Below are positions 1 to 13,667 of a stretch of 64,000 nucleotides of DNA, piece after piece. Every line of letters starts with the position of its first letter. The first letter of the stretch is position 1. This DNA is from Phallusia mammillata (lineage: Eukaryota; Chordata; Ascidiacea; Phlebobranchia; Ascidiidae), in NCBI GenBank assembly GCA_003260075.1, contig QLIY01000282.1, positions 97,060 to 161,059 on the forward strand, in the 5' to 3' direction. The translations under genes were made by a program, and so were the position numbers. The notes beneath the pieces were generated by a model, which was not told the DNA's origin, made no database searches, and saw only the letters and a program-made list of their open reading frames with translations.

Positions 1-1480
1 TTGATTCTTGGCTCATTTTAGTGTTTAACATATTCATTTCACAGCTTAGAATGCATTTGTTTTTGTCTTGCTGTTTTACAATTAACTGCCATTTTGATAT
101 AAAACCCAATTTACCTGCGATTATTATCACAGCAAAAATAATATTTGCCAATAAAAAACAAATTTAATGCTCCACTGCCATTACCGATAAAACCGTCCGC
201 AATCGGGCTGTGTTATAACACAGGTTCTAAAGATTCTAATCCCGCCCGATAAGAAACGCATTATTCTGCGTAACACAGCCGATTTTAATCGGGGACTTCC
301 AGACGGATCGGGTGTTGAAAGTGTTGAAAGTCTTTGCGCGTGATTAATAAAATTTTCCGGTCTGCTGTAAAAAGATCCGGTCTGCTGTAAAAAAGAGAGC
401 TACTAACGTAAAACTCACAGTAGACTCATTGCCGACTCATCAATTATTGTCACCGTAAACGCCTATTCTCCGTTGCGCCACCTCCCGGAAACTCCCAAAC
501 CTGTCTACTGTCAGTTCTTACGTTAGCAGCTCTACCCTGTAAAAAACGTTTGCTGTGGCACATGTGGACTAAAAAAAGGCATCAATGTGGATTAAAAAAA
601 GCAGCCCGCGGTGGTGTTTGAACCAACAATCAAGAACCAAAACGGGTCTGCCTTTTTTTCCATCAGCCAAGAATTGCCAACTACTCAAAATTAGTTTCTG
701 AAAAAGTTGTTTTGTTTCACACTCCAAAAATTGTCACAAATATACTTGTTTTTATATATTCGTGACAAAACAGTTAAACAATATTATGAAACAAACACTG
801 AAAAACGCCACAATATTTTCCCCCCAAAAACAAATTAGCTGACATTTTTTGGACGGATATAAGTTATGTTGAAAAAAGTGGCAAGTTGGTGTTTTAATAA
901 TTTACGTAAATCTTCGTTTTTTCTTTGTATTTAAAGAAATCCAAATGCCATGAACCAAGTTGGCTACATATGACCTGCAACTCAATATTTAACATATACA
1001 ACTAACAAACACAATAAAAATAGTTCATTCATTATTATGTAAGTGCACAAGCCGTCATCAACAGTAGAAGAACTTGCATAAAATAGCGGGGGGGGGGGTT
1101 TCACACTCCAAAAATTGTCACAAATATACTTGTTTTTATATATTCGTGACAAAACAGTTAAACAATATTATGAAACAAACACTGAAAAACGCCACAATAT
1201 TTTCCCCCAAAAAACAAATTAGCTGACATTTTTTGGACGGATATAAGTTATGTTGAAAAAAGTGGCAAGTTGGTGTTTTAATAATTTACGTAAATCTTCG
1301 TTTTTTCTTTGTATTTAAAGAAATCCAAATGCCATGAACCAAGTTGGCTACATATGACCTGCAACTCAATATTTAACATATACAACTAACAAACACAATA
1401 ATAGTTCATTCATTATTATGTGCAGAATATTTTATCGCCCTCAGTTCATAACCAGCAGGCGTAAAACTAATTGTTTGACT
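1..1480. other. Non-coding flank with assembly duplication
   Basis: No convincing coding sequence is visible. Bases 208-223 are a perfect 16-bp palindrome (ctgtgttataacacag). A short direct repeat with core ggtctgctgtaaaa occurs around 358-392. Bases 715-1087 are repeated at 1099-1536 after an 11-G run (1088-1098). The second copy carries about 65 extra bases and runs on into the 3' end of the minus-strand CAP gene. The layout suggests two overlapping contigs placed end to end. Confidence 0.6.
396..533. repeat. Short MITE with about 30-bp terminal inverted repeats
   Basis: The left end begins agagctactaacgtaa and the right end is its near reverse complement (ttacgttagcagctct). About 28 of 30 terminal bases pair. 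The interior is under 80 bp and non-coding, which is typical of a non-autonomous foldback element. No clear target-site duplication was found. Confidence 0.6.
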
Positions 1481-1481
1481 T

Positions 1482-2345
1482 TTAAAACTTAAGTGCACAA
1501 GCCGTCATCAACAGTAGAAGAACTTGCATAAAATAGCCAGGCGCCGCCGCGGACATCCTAAACGTGCTCTCGGCATTGCTAGTCGTCGCTTGATCTTCAG
1601 CCCCACTTGTCGTACTAGATACTGTTGGATCTGACACCATCGGTGGTTGGGTAACCGGTGCTGAAGTAGTGCACAGGCTATTTTCGCATGTTGGATATTC
1701 CATTGGACAGGATGCACAAGAGGAGCCTGACTGATATGGCCGAGAACCCTGCAGGTTGCCTGCAGGGCCATAGTTGCACACAACGAGCCTGGAAGCAGCC
1801 GGTCCTGTAATCCCTGAACAGGCCGTTGCACCGCAGCCAACGTATACTGTCGACGCCCAGACAATTTGAGTGTAATGACCACACACTTTAGTAGCTGCAC
1901 AAGTGTTTGTTTCATATGTAAAATCGGAAACCTCTCTATGCCAGCTATTGACGGCGTCACTCATCAAACCTACGACGCTTCCGGAGTTGCCGCCTGTTAT
2001 ATACAGATTTTCTCCTACGTGTTGGAAAGGCATTATGTTCCGATTCAGGTTATGTTCAAATTTACACTCTCTCGAATAATCTTCAGCCAGTTGAGCCAAT
2101 TCGTTGCTCCAAGAAAGTTTGATCATGTTGGTCGCTGTAGGCGAGACGTTTGTTCTGTACAGGTTGTGCTGATCCACCACTGCCTGCTTGTCAGCTGAGG
2201 TCAATGCCAACCTTTCAATGACCATCCGTTTGTTTCTGACTTTTACCTCACTTGCCTGCTGATTTGCTGAAATACCTTTTTCATTTCCGATAAGGATCGC
2301 AATAACTACCACTGTTACTGTGAGTTTTGCAAGTGTGGTATACAT
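1482..2345 (-). CDS. GPI-anchored CAP (SCP/CRISP superfamily) protein, single exon
   Basis: A complete intronless reading frame of 287 residues. Residues 1-20 form a hydrophobic signal peptide. The CAP domain (about 50-215) has HNLYR at 60-64, GENLY at 111-115, the CAP1 signature HYTQIVW at 157-163 and the CAP2 signature CNYGPAGN at 190-197. The usual cavity tetrad appears intact (H98, E112, E138, H157). A Cys-rich hinge with SCASCP and CENSLC follows, then a Ser/Thr/Pro-rich stalk (225-262) and a C-terminal hydrophobic segment (about 268-287) ending without a basic tail, as in a GPI-anchor signal. CAP proteins are extracellular and act in sterol or lipid binding, adhesion or gamete interaction; ascidian sperm Urabins have this layout. 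The relation to Urabin is inference. The first codons are duplicated at 2564-2635 by a contig overlap. Confidence 0.9.
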   Translation of the reverse strand: MYTTLAKLTVTVVVIAILIGNEKGISANQQASEVKVRNKRMVIERLALTSADKQAVVDQHNLYRTNVSPTATNMIKLSWSNELAQLAEDYSRECKFEHNLNRNIMPFQHVGENLYITGGNSGSVVGLMSDAVNSWHREVSDFTYETNTCAATKVCGHYTQIVWASTVYVGCGATACSGITGPAASRLVVCNYGPAGNLQGSRPYQSGSSCASCPMEYPTCENSLCTTSAPVTQPPMVSDPTVSSTTSGAEDQATTSNAESTFRMSAAAPGYFMQVLLLLMTACALKF

Positions 2346-2719
2346 GAGTATTGATTGTTTGTTCTATAGTTCTAGTCCATTCAGCAGCAATATCAATGTG
2401 TGTTTCAACTGAGATGGCGTACTGATGGGGGGGGGGCATATTGTGCGTAAGTTGAAACAATACTTTCATTGTAATTCGTTATTGAGACCTTGCAGCAGAC
2501 AAGACAATAATTGAAACAATTAACAAAAGCCCGCACGTGATTGCCGGGTGCAGGGGGGGGGGGCCTTTTTCATTTCCGATAAGGATCGCAATAATTACCA
2601 CTGTTACTGAGAGTTTTGCAAGTGTGGTATACATGAGTAGGTATTGATTGTTTGTTCTATAGTTCTAGTCTATTCAGCAGCAATATCAATGTGTGTTTCA
2701 ACTGAGATGGCGTACTGAT
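2274..2719 (-). other. Duplicated 5' end of the first CAP gene
   Basis: Bases 2274-2426 (start codon, signal peptide and 5' flank of the CAP gene) recur at 2564-2719. G runs lie at 2427-2436 and 2553-2563, with an unrelated piece (2437-2552) between them. The second copy has only the beginning of the gene and cannot code for a CAP domain. This is best explained as a redundant contig end, not a second gene. Confidence 0.75.
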
Positions 2720-3007
2720 AAATGCCTATACTCATTGTCGTACGTTGTGGATTGCTGACGCATATCATATGAAGTTCCGGTGATGTTTTTAGAAAATGAT
2801 CATCTGCTAAAGGCCTATGCGTAAGAAATCATTTGTGTCTTTATTTCGGTTTATTGCAGGGAAGGACAAAATAAAAACGATAATTGAATAACACATACGT
2901 CAGAGCTTCAAAGCCAACAGAGCACCAGGCACCAGACACTAAATCTGTCGCAACAAGTCAAAAGGTTATTTCATCTAACGATAAATTAATCACATAGATA
3001 ATTATAT

Positions 3008-3864
3008 TTAAAGCGCTTGCGCAATAACAATTGCGAAAAAAGCAGTTATGTAAAGGCTTGACCCGCTACCAACGCGCCCTACTCGATTTGTGCACAGGTT
3101 GTTTTCGCACCAAAAGCCCCTTGGACAAACCGAACAGTAAACTCCCATGTCGTAAGGTTGACGTTGGTTCATGTTGCCTCCAGGGCCGTAGTGACAAACC
3201 ACAAGCTGCCCCACTGGCCATATCTCTCCGTCGCCAACATCAATGTCCTTACACGTTGTTATGCCGCACCCAACGGCGTAGGTATCGTCCCAAACCACCT
3301 GTGTGTAGTGGCTACATACGGCTGTACATGCTTGTGTGTCGTAAGTGTAGTTGTACTTCTCGTCATCCCAATGCGTGATAGCTGTATTCAGAATCTTGCG
3401 TGGAGCCACCTCCGGTGAACCAACGTACAGATTCTCACCCACCCACGGGAACTTGCTATGTTTACGTCCGCTGCTGTGTCTGTATATGCATTCGCGCGAG
3501 TACTCCTGCGCAGTCATGCCTAGTTCCTCGTCCCAGCTCATTTTCTGCAAGTTGCTGCCGCTCGGGTTGGTGTCAGCTCGGGCATCGTTGTGCCGAATTA
3601 CCGAGAATTTCTTCTCGCTTTCCCGGGGGGGGGGGCGCCTAGTTCCTCGTCCCAGCTCATTTTCTGTAAGTTGCTGCCGCTCGGGTTGGTGTCAGATCGG
3701 GCATCGTTGTGCCGAATTACCGAGAATTTCTTCTCGCTTTCCCGCAGAACTGTGCTGTTTATTATTGTTCGCCTCGTGCGGTGAAGAACCACTTCTCCGT
3801 GGTTGAAGTTGTAGTGGAGAAGCCATAGCCAGCACACACACGCAAGTAAGATTGCACGGTTCAT
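3008..3864 (-). CDS. GPI-anchored CAP protein, frame interrupted by an assembly duplication
   Basis: The gene begins at 3864 with a hydrophobic signal peptide (MNRAILLACVCWLWLL). It runs to about residue 76 (MSWDEELG) and continues at the same motif in the frame ending at 3008. The break is caused by a G run (3625-3635) flanked by a repeated stretch (about 3519-3624 and 3638-3745). With one copy removed the product would be about 245 residues. It keeps the CAP hallmarks: GENLYVG, HYTQVVW, CHYGPGGN, and an apparently intact tetrad (His of RHSS, Glu of GEN, Glu of HWDDE, His of HYTQ). The C-terminal hinge has CSVCP and CENNLC, and a hydrophobic tail suggests GPI anchoring. It lies on the same strand as the CAP gene at 1482-2345, its closest visible relative. 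Confidence 0.85.
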
Positions 3865-6668
3865 TATCCAAAGAAAACAAACTATCTATCGACGGTACCT
3901 CACTGCAAAATGCAACACGTAGTTGTAACTTTAAGGATCATGTTTCTTGTGCACGAAAGAACAAATAATTGTTTTAAACTAATCTATTTTAGGTCCTCAA
4001 TATATAAATGGAAATAAATTTACAAACCCCACAAGCTTTAGCGGATCCTTGTACGTTTATTTATCTACCAAACTTTTACTGCCAATCCTACATTTAAACT
4101 CTAACGACTTTACTGTAACGTTTGCAACAAAATTATATATTTCATGCGTATACTCTCTACCGGTGCCTTAAACCTAAACCCCGCGACCCAAACAAGTACT
4201 GGGCTTAGGAGACTGTAAGTGTTTTGGTGACCAGTGGACAACTGACAAATTGGGCCCCTCTAAGTGGATCAAGAGGCTGTATGGTATGCGGATCTCATGT
4301 CCATGGTGGACATACTTATATACACAACATTGTGGACATATAAATATCACTGATTTACTAACTCTTACCCTTGTTTTTGCATGCTTTATAACTAAAAACA
4401 ACATGCCTTGGAGATGTTTCGTCCGACGATATAAACTCAGCTGCCTTAAGGGGGCATTGTATACTGAAAAATTTTCGCGAAAGGTAATCCATTGCGATTT
4501 AGGTTTAATGTGCTTCAAACGATTGGCCCTGAAACCTTCTTAAACTTTATGTCCATTCAAATATGCATTCGTCATTCCACACCAGTTGTTGCTGCCGTTT
4601 GCTTTATTTTGATTCTAATTTAGAAAAATCGCTCTAATTTTATTTTTTTATTCATTTTTTTATAAAATTAGTAATTTAAGTCCTGTTGAGAGTACCTTTC
4701 CCTTAAATATGTCTTTCCATTCCCATTTCCCTACCTGTCATACTTATGACTACGACGCCTCCCAAAAAGGTCGGGTAAAAAACGCTTAATGCCGAGAAAA
4801 GCGAGAAATTTGACGCAATTTTCTTTGTTTATTTTAGAGAAAATTGACATAATTTGAAACGAGAAAATTGATATAATTTGCTTTGTGTTTATTTTTTGTT
4901 CTGCTACTGCAGTTTGTCGCTCACTCAATAAGACTTTTTAGTGATTTGAGTAAATTACATGTATCCATAAGCTTTTTTGACCTCTTGGGTTAGGCTCTGA
5001 TATTCAAAATAATTCAAACTAACTATCTGAAACTGTTGTTCTGTACATGACCATGGTCATATCATTGACGTACATACACTGCAAATTTGTGCCATTGACT
5101 GGGTCTGTATTGTAACTAAAATTGTCATCAGCTAAACATTTAAGTCTGAAACGTGCCTACTTGATTGAAGTATAATTGTCGGCACCCGAAAGCACTTAAT
5201 AACGCAACTCTTATTAAGTTCAAGTGCTTGCAGCCGTCGTTAAACAGGGTATGAAAATAGTTTTTCAATGGTTTTCGCTCATGTAACGAATATTGTATTG
5301 AATTTGGTCTTGCCCGCAACGCATGGTAAAAAGCAAAGAGTGTCATTACCATGTTTTTGTGATACGATTTCTTACTTTGAGCATAGGACAAATCTAAAAA
5401 TACCCACATGACGTAATTATGATGTCACACACACAAATAAGAAAACATTTTTTGCTTCGTAACTAGGCTGTTTTTGTCGGCTATTTGACGCCTTATCAGT
5501 ATCACTATCGCTTAAAAGTACACAGCACAATGAAAAGGGAAATGCACTGAAGTAAGTTATGTTAAATGTAATCGTCACATTAAATCAGTGACGTCTGCAA
5601 ATACAGTAAAAATGAACAAACATTTTCATGGAAATATTCGTGCGGTACGTTGTAGGTTCCGTTTTAACCACACGAAATAAATAAACAAATAAGTACATTT
5701 CAAACACATTGTAACAATTAGTTACTTTCTGAGCAGTATTTTCGGATTCAAAATCAGTCAACGCATAAGTTCTTTATAGTTTACCCATAAAACCATCCTC
5801 AGGTGCTATAAATTCTTGGCAATTTAATGGTATTGAACGGGATATCCTAAGGGATATGATTCGGTTAAAATAATTTGCAATATAGACCCCATGTAAATCA
5901 ATAATATTCACCGAATATATTGTTTTTAAAATTTATATGTGTATCTTAAAAAATGTTGGACACCCCTAGCAAAATGTGGCTTTATGGTCATATGACGTCA
6001 GGTCTGCTTCCGTGTTGCTGCACCACTTCGCGTGTGAATTAGACCAAAAATGTACCTGCTAAACAATATAATACATTGTCGCAAACATAGATTTCTGTCA
6101 TATGTCGAATACAGGTGTTTCGAACACACAGGAAAAGATGTTGGCTATTAACTACTGCTTCTAACATTGAACTAATAGCAAGGTTAAATGGAATAGGTAT
6201 ATCAGATGTATGTAAGAGGCAACTATATTCGTTAACATCCATTTATTTAGTTTAGTCACTTGTATTTTAAGTAAAATTCAATCAGCCACAGTCCAATCGT
6301 GTCGCGGATATTTTAAGTGTAGAAACAACTTCATGTTATTATCAGAAACAGCAGTGACATTGACACAATAGATTATAACAAAAGTGTTATTCTATCTAAT
6401 CTATCACATTGTTAATTTTTCCTTAAATTTTGAATCAATCTTCTGTGATAATAATCAAAGACAAACGATGGTGGTTTAATGTAGACTTGTATAAGTTTTG
6501 ATGATTAAAGTTTTTGGTTTTGTTGTTTACTTTTTTTAGCAGAAGACAGTAGAGTACAATTAAACAATCAAACATATAAAAATGATCATGGTCTTATAAC
6601 TTTAGTTTTTAGTAAAAGTAAAACATGAACATTTAACTATTGTCACAAAAAATGTTTTTAAGGCTACC
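3865..6668. other. Intergenic region between divergent CAP pairs
   Basis: This 2.8-kb stretch separates the two minus-strand CAP genes from the two plus-strand ones, so it should hold promoters for both directions. It is AT-rich. Its open frames are short (under 115 residues) and show no recognisable domain, and I see no homopolymer junction. A T-rich tract ending ttttttagcag lies near 6530-6541, upstream of the plus-strand start, and could be a 5'-UTR or spliced-leader acceptor. No specific regulatory element can be supported. Confidence 0.5.
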
Positions 6669-7973
6669 ATGCGTCTTATAGGTGCGTACGTATTGGTCGC
6701 ACTGCAGTTTGCAGTAATTAACCTTAGTCCTGCACGCTCCAATGTAAATATTCGTGCAGGATATGTGATGAACAGGACAGCTATGGCGCTGACCCCTGAG
6801 GACATTCGAAGGCTTTTGCTGACAATCAACTCCATACGCACCAACGTTACTCCACAAGCAAGCAATATGAATAAGTTACAATGGAATCAAGCCTTGCAGT
6901 CGCTGGCGACCATTCATTCAAAATCGTGTAACTTTATCGCAAATCCTCTACGACACGGCACTGCCGGTTTTAACATGATTGGGGAGAAACGACGACTTGT
7001 GAACATATCAGGGAGCGCAATAGACGTTCTACTGGACACTGTACGTTTGTGGGAGTCAACGAAAAGCAGATACAACTATACAGGAAATACTTGCTCTTCT
7101 GGGTGTGGTCGTTACACGCAGTTAATCTGGGCAGAAACCCGAGCTATAGGGTGTGGAGTGGCCCACTGTCCGACTGGACAACAGATAATGAAGAAAATGA
7201 TCGTTTGCAATTTCGGCCCTAGCAGCTCCGGAACACTGCCGTATGAAAGCGGAATACCGTGCTCGGCTTGCCCTTTGCCGCCGGCTTGTGACGGGAAACT
7301 GTGTGTGCTAGGCACACCGAACCAGTACTTGAACATGACTGTGTTGACTTATATGCACAGGTCCGCATTATTGGCGGCAAACAATGATGCTCGCAGTGTA
7401 GTCCAGCCACCGGCGGCTAACATGCACAAATTGAATTGGAGCTCAGAGTTGGAAACGGAAGCAGAATCACGGGCAAAGCGCTGTTTGGCGACACCAACCA
7501 TCGGTGTTAACTTCTACTTGGGCTTGGCGAATGAGGGCATAATTACAGTTGGGTTTAGAGCTATCTTAACCTGGGCTAACGAAGGTTTGAAATACATATA
7601 CGCTAACGGCACATGCAATGGCACTTGCGACCGCTATTTGCAAATGGTCTGGGCGAAATCCACTCATGTCGGATGTGCTATCTCTAACTGCCAGTATATG
7701 CAAGGTACAAATGGCAAAATACTGCCGAGTGTCAAATTGCTAGTGTGTGTGTATGATCCAATACGAAACGCAACTGCCAGTTATCCTTATCTATCTGGTC
7801 CGTCGTGCAGTGCCTGTCCGGCAAATCACAATTGTTCGACAAATCTTTGCATTGAGGAAAGCATTAAGAAAGAAAACGGAAAAAGTGCTGCTTTTCGGTA
7901 CAACCCCAAGTTCTGGTGTCAATTGGTTGTGTTGATTTTTGTTGGTCACTTTGTTATCCGCCAATTGCTTTGA
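6669..7973 (+). CDS. Tandem double-CAP protein, cavity residues lost
   Basis: A single-exon gene of 434 residues. It has a signal peptide (1-23), a first CAP domain (about 42-215), a second (about 225-395), and a C-terminal hydrophobic segment (about 414-434) suited to membrane or GPI attachment. CAP1/CAP2 remnants are CGRYTQLIW and CNFGPSSSG in domain 1, and CDRYLQMVW and CVYDPIRN in domain 2. Each domain keeps the Cys-rich hinge (CSACP ... LC). The catalytic-type His of HYTQ is Arg in both, the first His is missing in both, and GEN reads GEK or GVN. The four-residue cavity is therefore dismantled. The fold and disulfides look kept, so a binding or structural role is more likely than a metal- or lipid-dependent one (inference). 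Many N-glycosylation sites are present. Confidence 0.9.
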   Translation: MRLIGAYVLVALQFAVINLSPARSNVNIRAGYVMNRTAMALTPEDIRRLLLTINSIRTNVTPQASNMNKLQWNQALQSLATIHSKSCNFIANPLRHGTAGFNMIGEKRRLVNISGSAIDVLLDTVRLWESTKSRYNYTGNTCSSGCGRYTQLIWAETRAIGCGVAHCPTGQQIMKKMIVCNFGPSSSGTLPYESGIPCSACPLPPACDGKLCVLGTPNQYLNMTVLTYMHRSALLAANNDARSVVQPPAANMHKLNWSSELETEAESRAKRCLATPTIGVNFYLGLANEGIITVGFRAILTWANEGLKYIYANGTCNGTCDRYLQMVWAKSTHVGCAISNCQYMQGTNGKILPSVKLLVCVYDPIRNATASYPYLSGPSCSACPANHNCSTNLCIEESIKKENGKSAAFRYNPKFWCQLVVLIFVGHFVIRQLL

Positions 7974-8016
7974 ATATATTAATATATATTGTGTTCTGTA
8001 TAATATAGGCGCATTT

Positions 8017-8022
8017 AATAAA
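8017..8022 (+). terminator. Polyadenylation signal AATAAA
   Basis: A canonical AATAAA lies 44 bases after the stop codon of the double-CAP gene ending at 7973. Confidence 0.7.
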
Positions 8023-9534
8023 CTTTAACGTAATGCTTATTTGCGTGCACTCCAACAATCAGGAGACAAGTGGAGGTACATTGTTGGATAAAAAATGTTT
8101 AGATATAGGTATTTTTATCACTCAAAATAGCCATAAACGACCGCTTAATTACAACTACAGAGGTCAACCTACATTACAACTGCAGAGGTCAACCTACTGC
8201 CTGTTGGGGGGGGGGTTAATTATTCGTACAAGGAAATAAAATACATTTTTTGTTGTGTGAGGCTTGGGTCGTGAGGTGTTTATAAGACTCAGATTTGGGT
8301 CGCGTTCAAAAAAGTTTGAGAACCACTGGCTTAATTACAACTGCAGAGGTCAACCTACATTACAACTGCAGAGGTCAACCTACTGCCTGTTTGAACACAA
8401 GGCGCGAATCTTACAAATAATATTCATTAGCGCAAAAAATGCATCAACTGAAGATTGGATAATACGTAATGAAAGGCTATCGTAATACAAAATATACGTT
8501 TGTCGGCGAAGCACCAAGTTTGTAAAACCTCCACGAATCAATTTTCACATTGTGCCAAATTATTTAGTTGAAATCAATGTTATGAAATGAAGATCTCAGA
8601 AAAGGTTTGTCCTGACTAACAGTTCTTTTGAATAATACAAAAGGTTGAAAATTCCACAGTACATATCAGATTTTTTTACTGTGATGTAAGGCCAACGGTC
8701 AACATAACCTCTGGTGGCCTGTCGTTGACTTCACTGTGATGCTCAGTTAAAGCAAAAACATTAGCATAAAAGGTCTCGACATCAGTTGACAGTGGCAACC
8801 CGGTGGTTCATAATTTCCGTTTGGCAGCCAAATGCGCCTCGAACCGGAATAGTAAACAGTTAAATCACAAACATGAATTTCATTGTCCCCAAGATCACCG
8901 ACACCAAGCGACGATTGTCGGCTAGTTCAAAGGCTTCAAACAAATGTTTTTGTTTATATACTGTTCTACCTTTACGGCTATTTTTCCTCACAAAAATGCG
9001 CATTTTTAAATGATAAAAACCTAAACATTTTTATACCTTAAACTTGCCTCGACACGACAAATGGCTTGTTATTGACTCTGCTATGATGTTTAATACAAAT
9101 GGAAAATTTAAAAGGTCGTTTTCAATATTTCACTCAAGTGTCAACTGTTGACAGCACCATTGCAATACACAACTGACATTTTGTCCCATCACACCAATAG
9201 TTGTCTGTTTATTTCCATGTTAACATGTAAATGGACTTCAACCGGAATTGTTACCTTTTTAACACAAACACAATCATTATGTAATTGTAAGTATAAATAG
9301 TTGCATCTCAAATTATACCACCACAGTCTGTGTTTAAATGTTGTGGGGGGGGGGATTTTTAACACAAACACAATCATTATGTAATTGTGAGTATAAATAT
9401 AGTTGCATCTCAAATTATACCACCACAGTCTGTGTTTAAATGTTGTCTAGATTCCACACTTGTGGTTGTAAAAGCTTAGGCACGGGAAATCGAAAATTCA
9501 TTACACCCTTTTTTTTGTTACAGTTGAAAAAGAA
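8023..9534. other. Intergenic, with contig-overlap repeats
   Basis: No gene is seen. The stretch 8150-8205 (a doubled motif aactgcagaggtcaacctac) recurs at 8332-8392 after a G run (8206-8215). Bases 9250-9344 recur at 9355-9445 after a G run (9345-9354). Each copy of the latter holds a TATA-like tataaata (about 9293 and 9392), a candidate promoter for the CAP gene starting at 9535. A pyrimidine tract ending gttacag at about 9522 is a good splice acceptor directly upstream of that start, so a 5'-UTR intron or spliced-leader site is possible. Confidence 0.5.
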
Positions 9535-11607
9535 CATGCGTCTTTTGGGGAAGTGTATGTCAGTTGCGCTGTTTTTTGCAGTTTGTAGCTTAATCCCTGC
9601 CCATTCCAGCACTGTTGACAATCTTTCAACTGTCAATGCCTCGTTACCTTCGGAATTGTCATCTCATGATATTCAAGTGTTCGTAGATGCAATCAACTCC
9701 TACCGTTCCGATGTTAACATTACAGCAGGGAACATGGTGAAAATGCAATGGAACGAAGCCTTGCAGCTCCTTGCAACCAATCATTCGTTATTGTGCAACA
9801 TGACTCCCAACCCTTTGCGAAACGGTGTTGGTGGGTTTCACAGTAAGTGAGAAACGACGGCTCATAGACAAGGAAGGCAGCGCAAAAGATCTCCTCATGG
9901 ATAGTGTAGAATTGTGGGCGTCCAAGAAAGACAGTTACGATTACGACACAAATACCTGCACTTCCAGCTGTGGTCCTTATCTCATGTTGATCTGGGCTGA
10001 GACTGAAGCTGTTGGGTGTGGTGTCTCTTTGTGTCCCAATGGTGAATTGGTCCCGAAGAAGATGGTCGTATGCAACTTCGGTCCAGCAGGTAACATTGCC
10101 GACACCAAGCCTTACGACACAGGGAATCCATGCATCCTATGTCCTTTGTCAGCCCCAAATTGTGAAGGAATTTTATATGTGCCAGCCAGTTCAAACCAGC
10201 AAAACACAAATACTAGTACTAGCACGACTCCATCTGTGCCAAATCATCACATTGGAAATACAAGTACAAGTATGACTTCAACCGTGCCTTCAAATCAGAG
10301 TACAAATGCAAGTACAATCATGACAACAACTTCCTCTATGCCCGAAACCCCGGATCCTTTGGAATTGTCATCTGACGATATCCAAATGATTGTGGACACG
10401 ATCAATTTCCAACGTTCCGCTGTTGATCCAAAAGCGAGTAATATGCTAAAAATGCATTGGAACGAAGCTTTGCAGCTTCTCGCAACCAACCTTTCGTTAC
10501 TGTGCAACGTGACTCCCAACCCTTTGCGACAAGGCGTTGGTGGGTTTGAGACAGTTCAGAGTTGCAAGCGGGCCCGAAATCTGAGCCCGAACCCGGCCCG
10601 GGGGGGGGGCCCTATGTCCTTTGTCAGCCCCAAATTGTGAAGGAAATTTATATGTGCCAGCCAGTTAAAACCAGCAAAACACAAATACTAGTACTAGCAC
10701 GACTCCATCTGTGCCAAATCATCACATTGGAAATACAAGTACAAGTATGACTTCAACCGTGCCTTCAAATCAGAGTACAAATGCAAGTACAATCATGACA
10801 ACAACTCCCTCAATGCCCGAAACCCCGGAACCTTTGGAATTGTCATCTGACGATATCCAAATGATTGTGGACACGATCAATTTCCAACGTTCCGCTGTTG
10901 ATCCAAAAGCGAGTAATATGCTAAAAATGCACTGGAACGAAGCTTTGCAGCTTCTCGCAACCAACCATTCGTTATTGTGCAACGTGACTCCCAACCCTTT
11001 GTGACAAGGCGTTGGTGGGTTTGGGACAGTTGGCGAGAAACGACGACAAGTAAAGACTAATGGCACCGCTAAAGATGCCGTCATGGACAGCTTAAACTTG
11101 TGGATATCCAAGAAAGACCTGTACAATTATAACATAAATAAATGCACTTTCGGCTGTGGTCCTTGCTTGATATTGTTCTTGGCTGAAATTTATGCTGTTG
11201 GATGCGGCGTCTCTTTGTGTCCCAATGGTGAAAAGGCCCCGAAGAAGATGATCGTGTGCAACTTCGGTCCCTTTTATAACAACGAAGGTTTTAGGCCCTG
11301 CGTAAGAGGGAATCCATGCTCTCAATGCCCTAGGATAGCCCCAGATTGTGAAGGAAACTTATGTGTAACAGCAAGTTTAAACCCACCGTCAAACCAGCAA
11401 TCCACAAATGCAAGTACAATCAGAAATGCAATTACAGTTACGCCCCAAACCACATTGTCAACGGCTAAAAATGGCGGCAGTCGCACAGGAAACCCGACAG
11501 AAACCAGCGCAAGCAAGCTCATTTGGAGTTGTGGTGTGCATATACATGTACATATTTGTTCTACAATAATGGCGATTTTCGTTACTGCCCAAAACTTTAT
11601 TAACTGA
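9535..11607 (+). pseudogene. Second double-CAP gene, broken (frameshift, nonsense codons, assembly duplication)
   Basis: It starts with signal peptide MRLLGKCMSVALFFAV, then a CAP domain close to that of the upstream double-CAP gene. A net 2-base loss around 9836-9848, compared with the matching site near 11032, throws the frame into TGA at 9848. Coding resumes in another frame with EKRRLID and a CAP core whose HYTQ equivalent is PYLMLIW. A Ser/Thr-rich mucin-like stalk and the start of a second CAP domain follow, cut by a G run (10600-10609). After the run the sequence steps back to the equivalent of 10138 and repeats the stalk with TAA at 10666-10668. It then gives the second CAP domain with TGA at 11002-11004, where the other copy has CGA, and continues in frame to 11607 with a hydrophobic tail. 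It could be a decaying gene, a segregating null allele, or partly sequencing error. Confidence 0.75.
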
Positions 11608-11677
11608 ATGTGTTTGTTTTAGCAGGTTGTTGTGTCATTAAACTGTATCTTATATACTGAACAATATTTGTGTGTCT

Positions 11678-11683
11678 AATAAA
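11678..11683 (+). terminator. Polyadenylation signal AATAAA
   Basis: AATAAA 71 bases after the stop codon at 11607, in the right place for the broken double-CAP gene. Confidence 0.65.

Positions 11684-13667
<1,984 letters not shown>

Noticed and set aside
1508..2198. Frames overlapping the first CAP gene on either strand
   Set aside because: The true frame has a signal peptide, CAP signatures and Cys pairs; the overlapping frames have none.
3031..3806. Plus-strand frames across the second CAP gene
   Set aside because: They are antisense shadows of a clear minus-strand CAP domain and partly duplicate each other through the G-run repeat.
4174..4543. Two facing frames of about 100 residues
   Set aside because: No domain, no signal peptide, no splice context and overlapping on opposite strands; likely chance in non-coding DNA.
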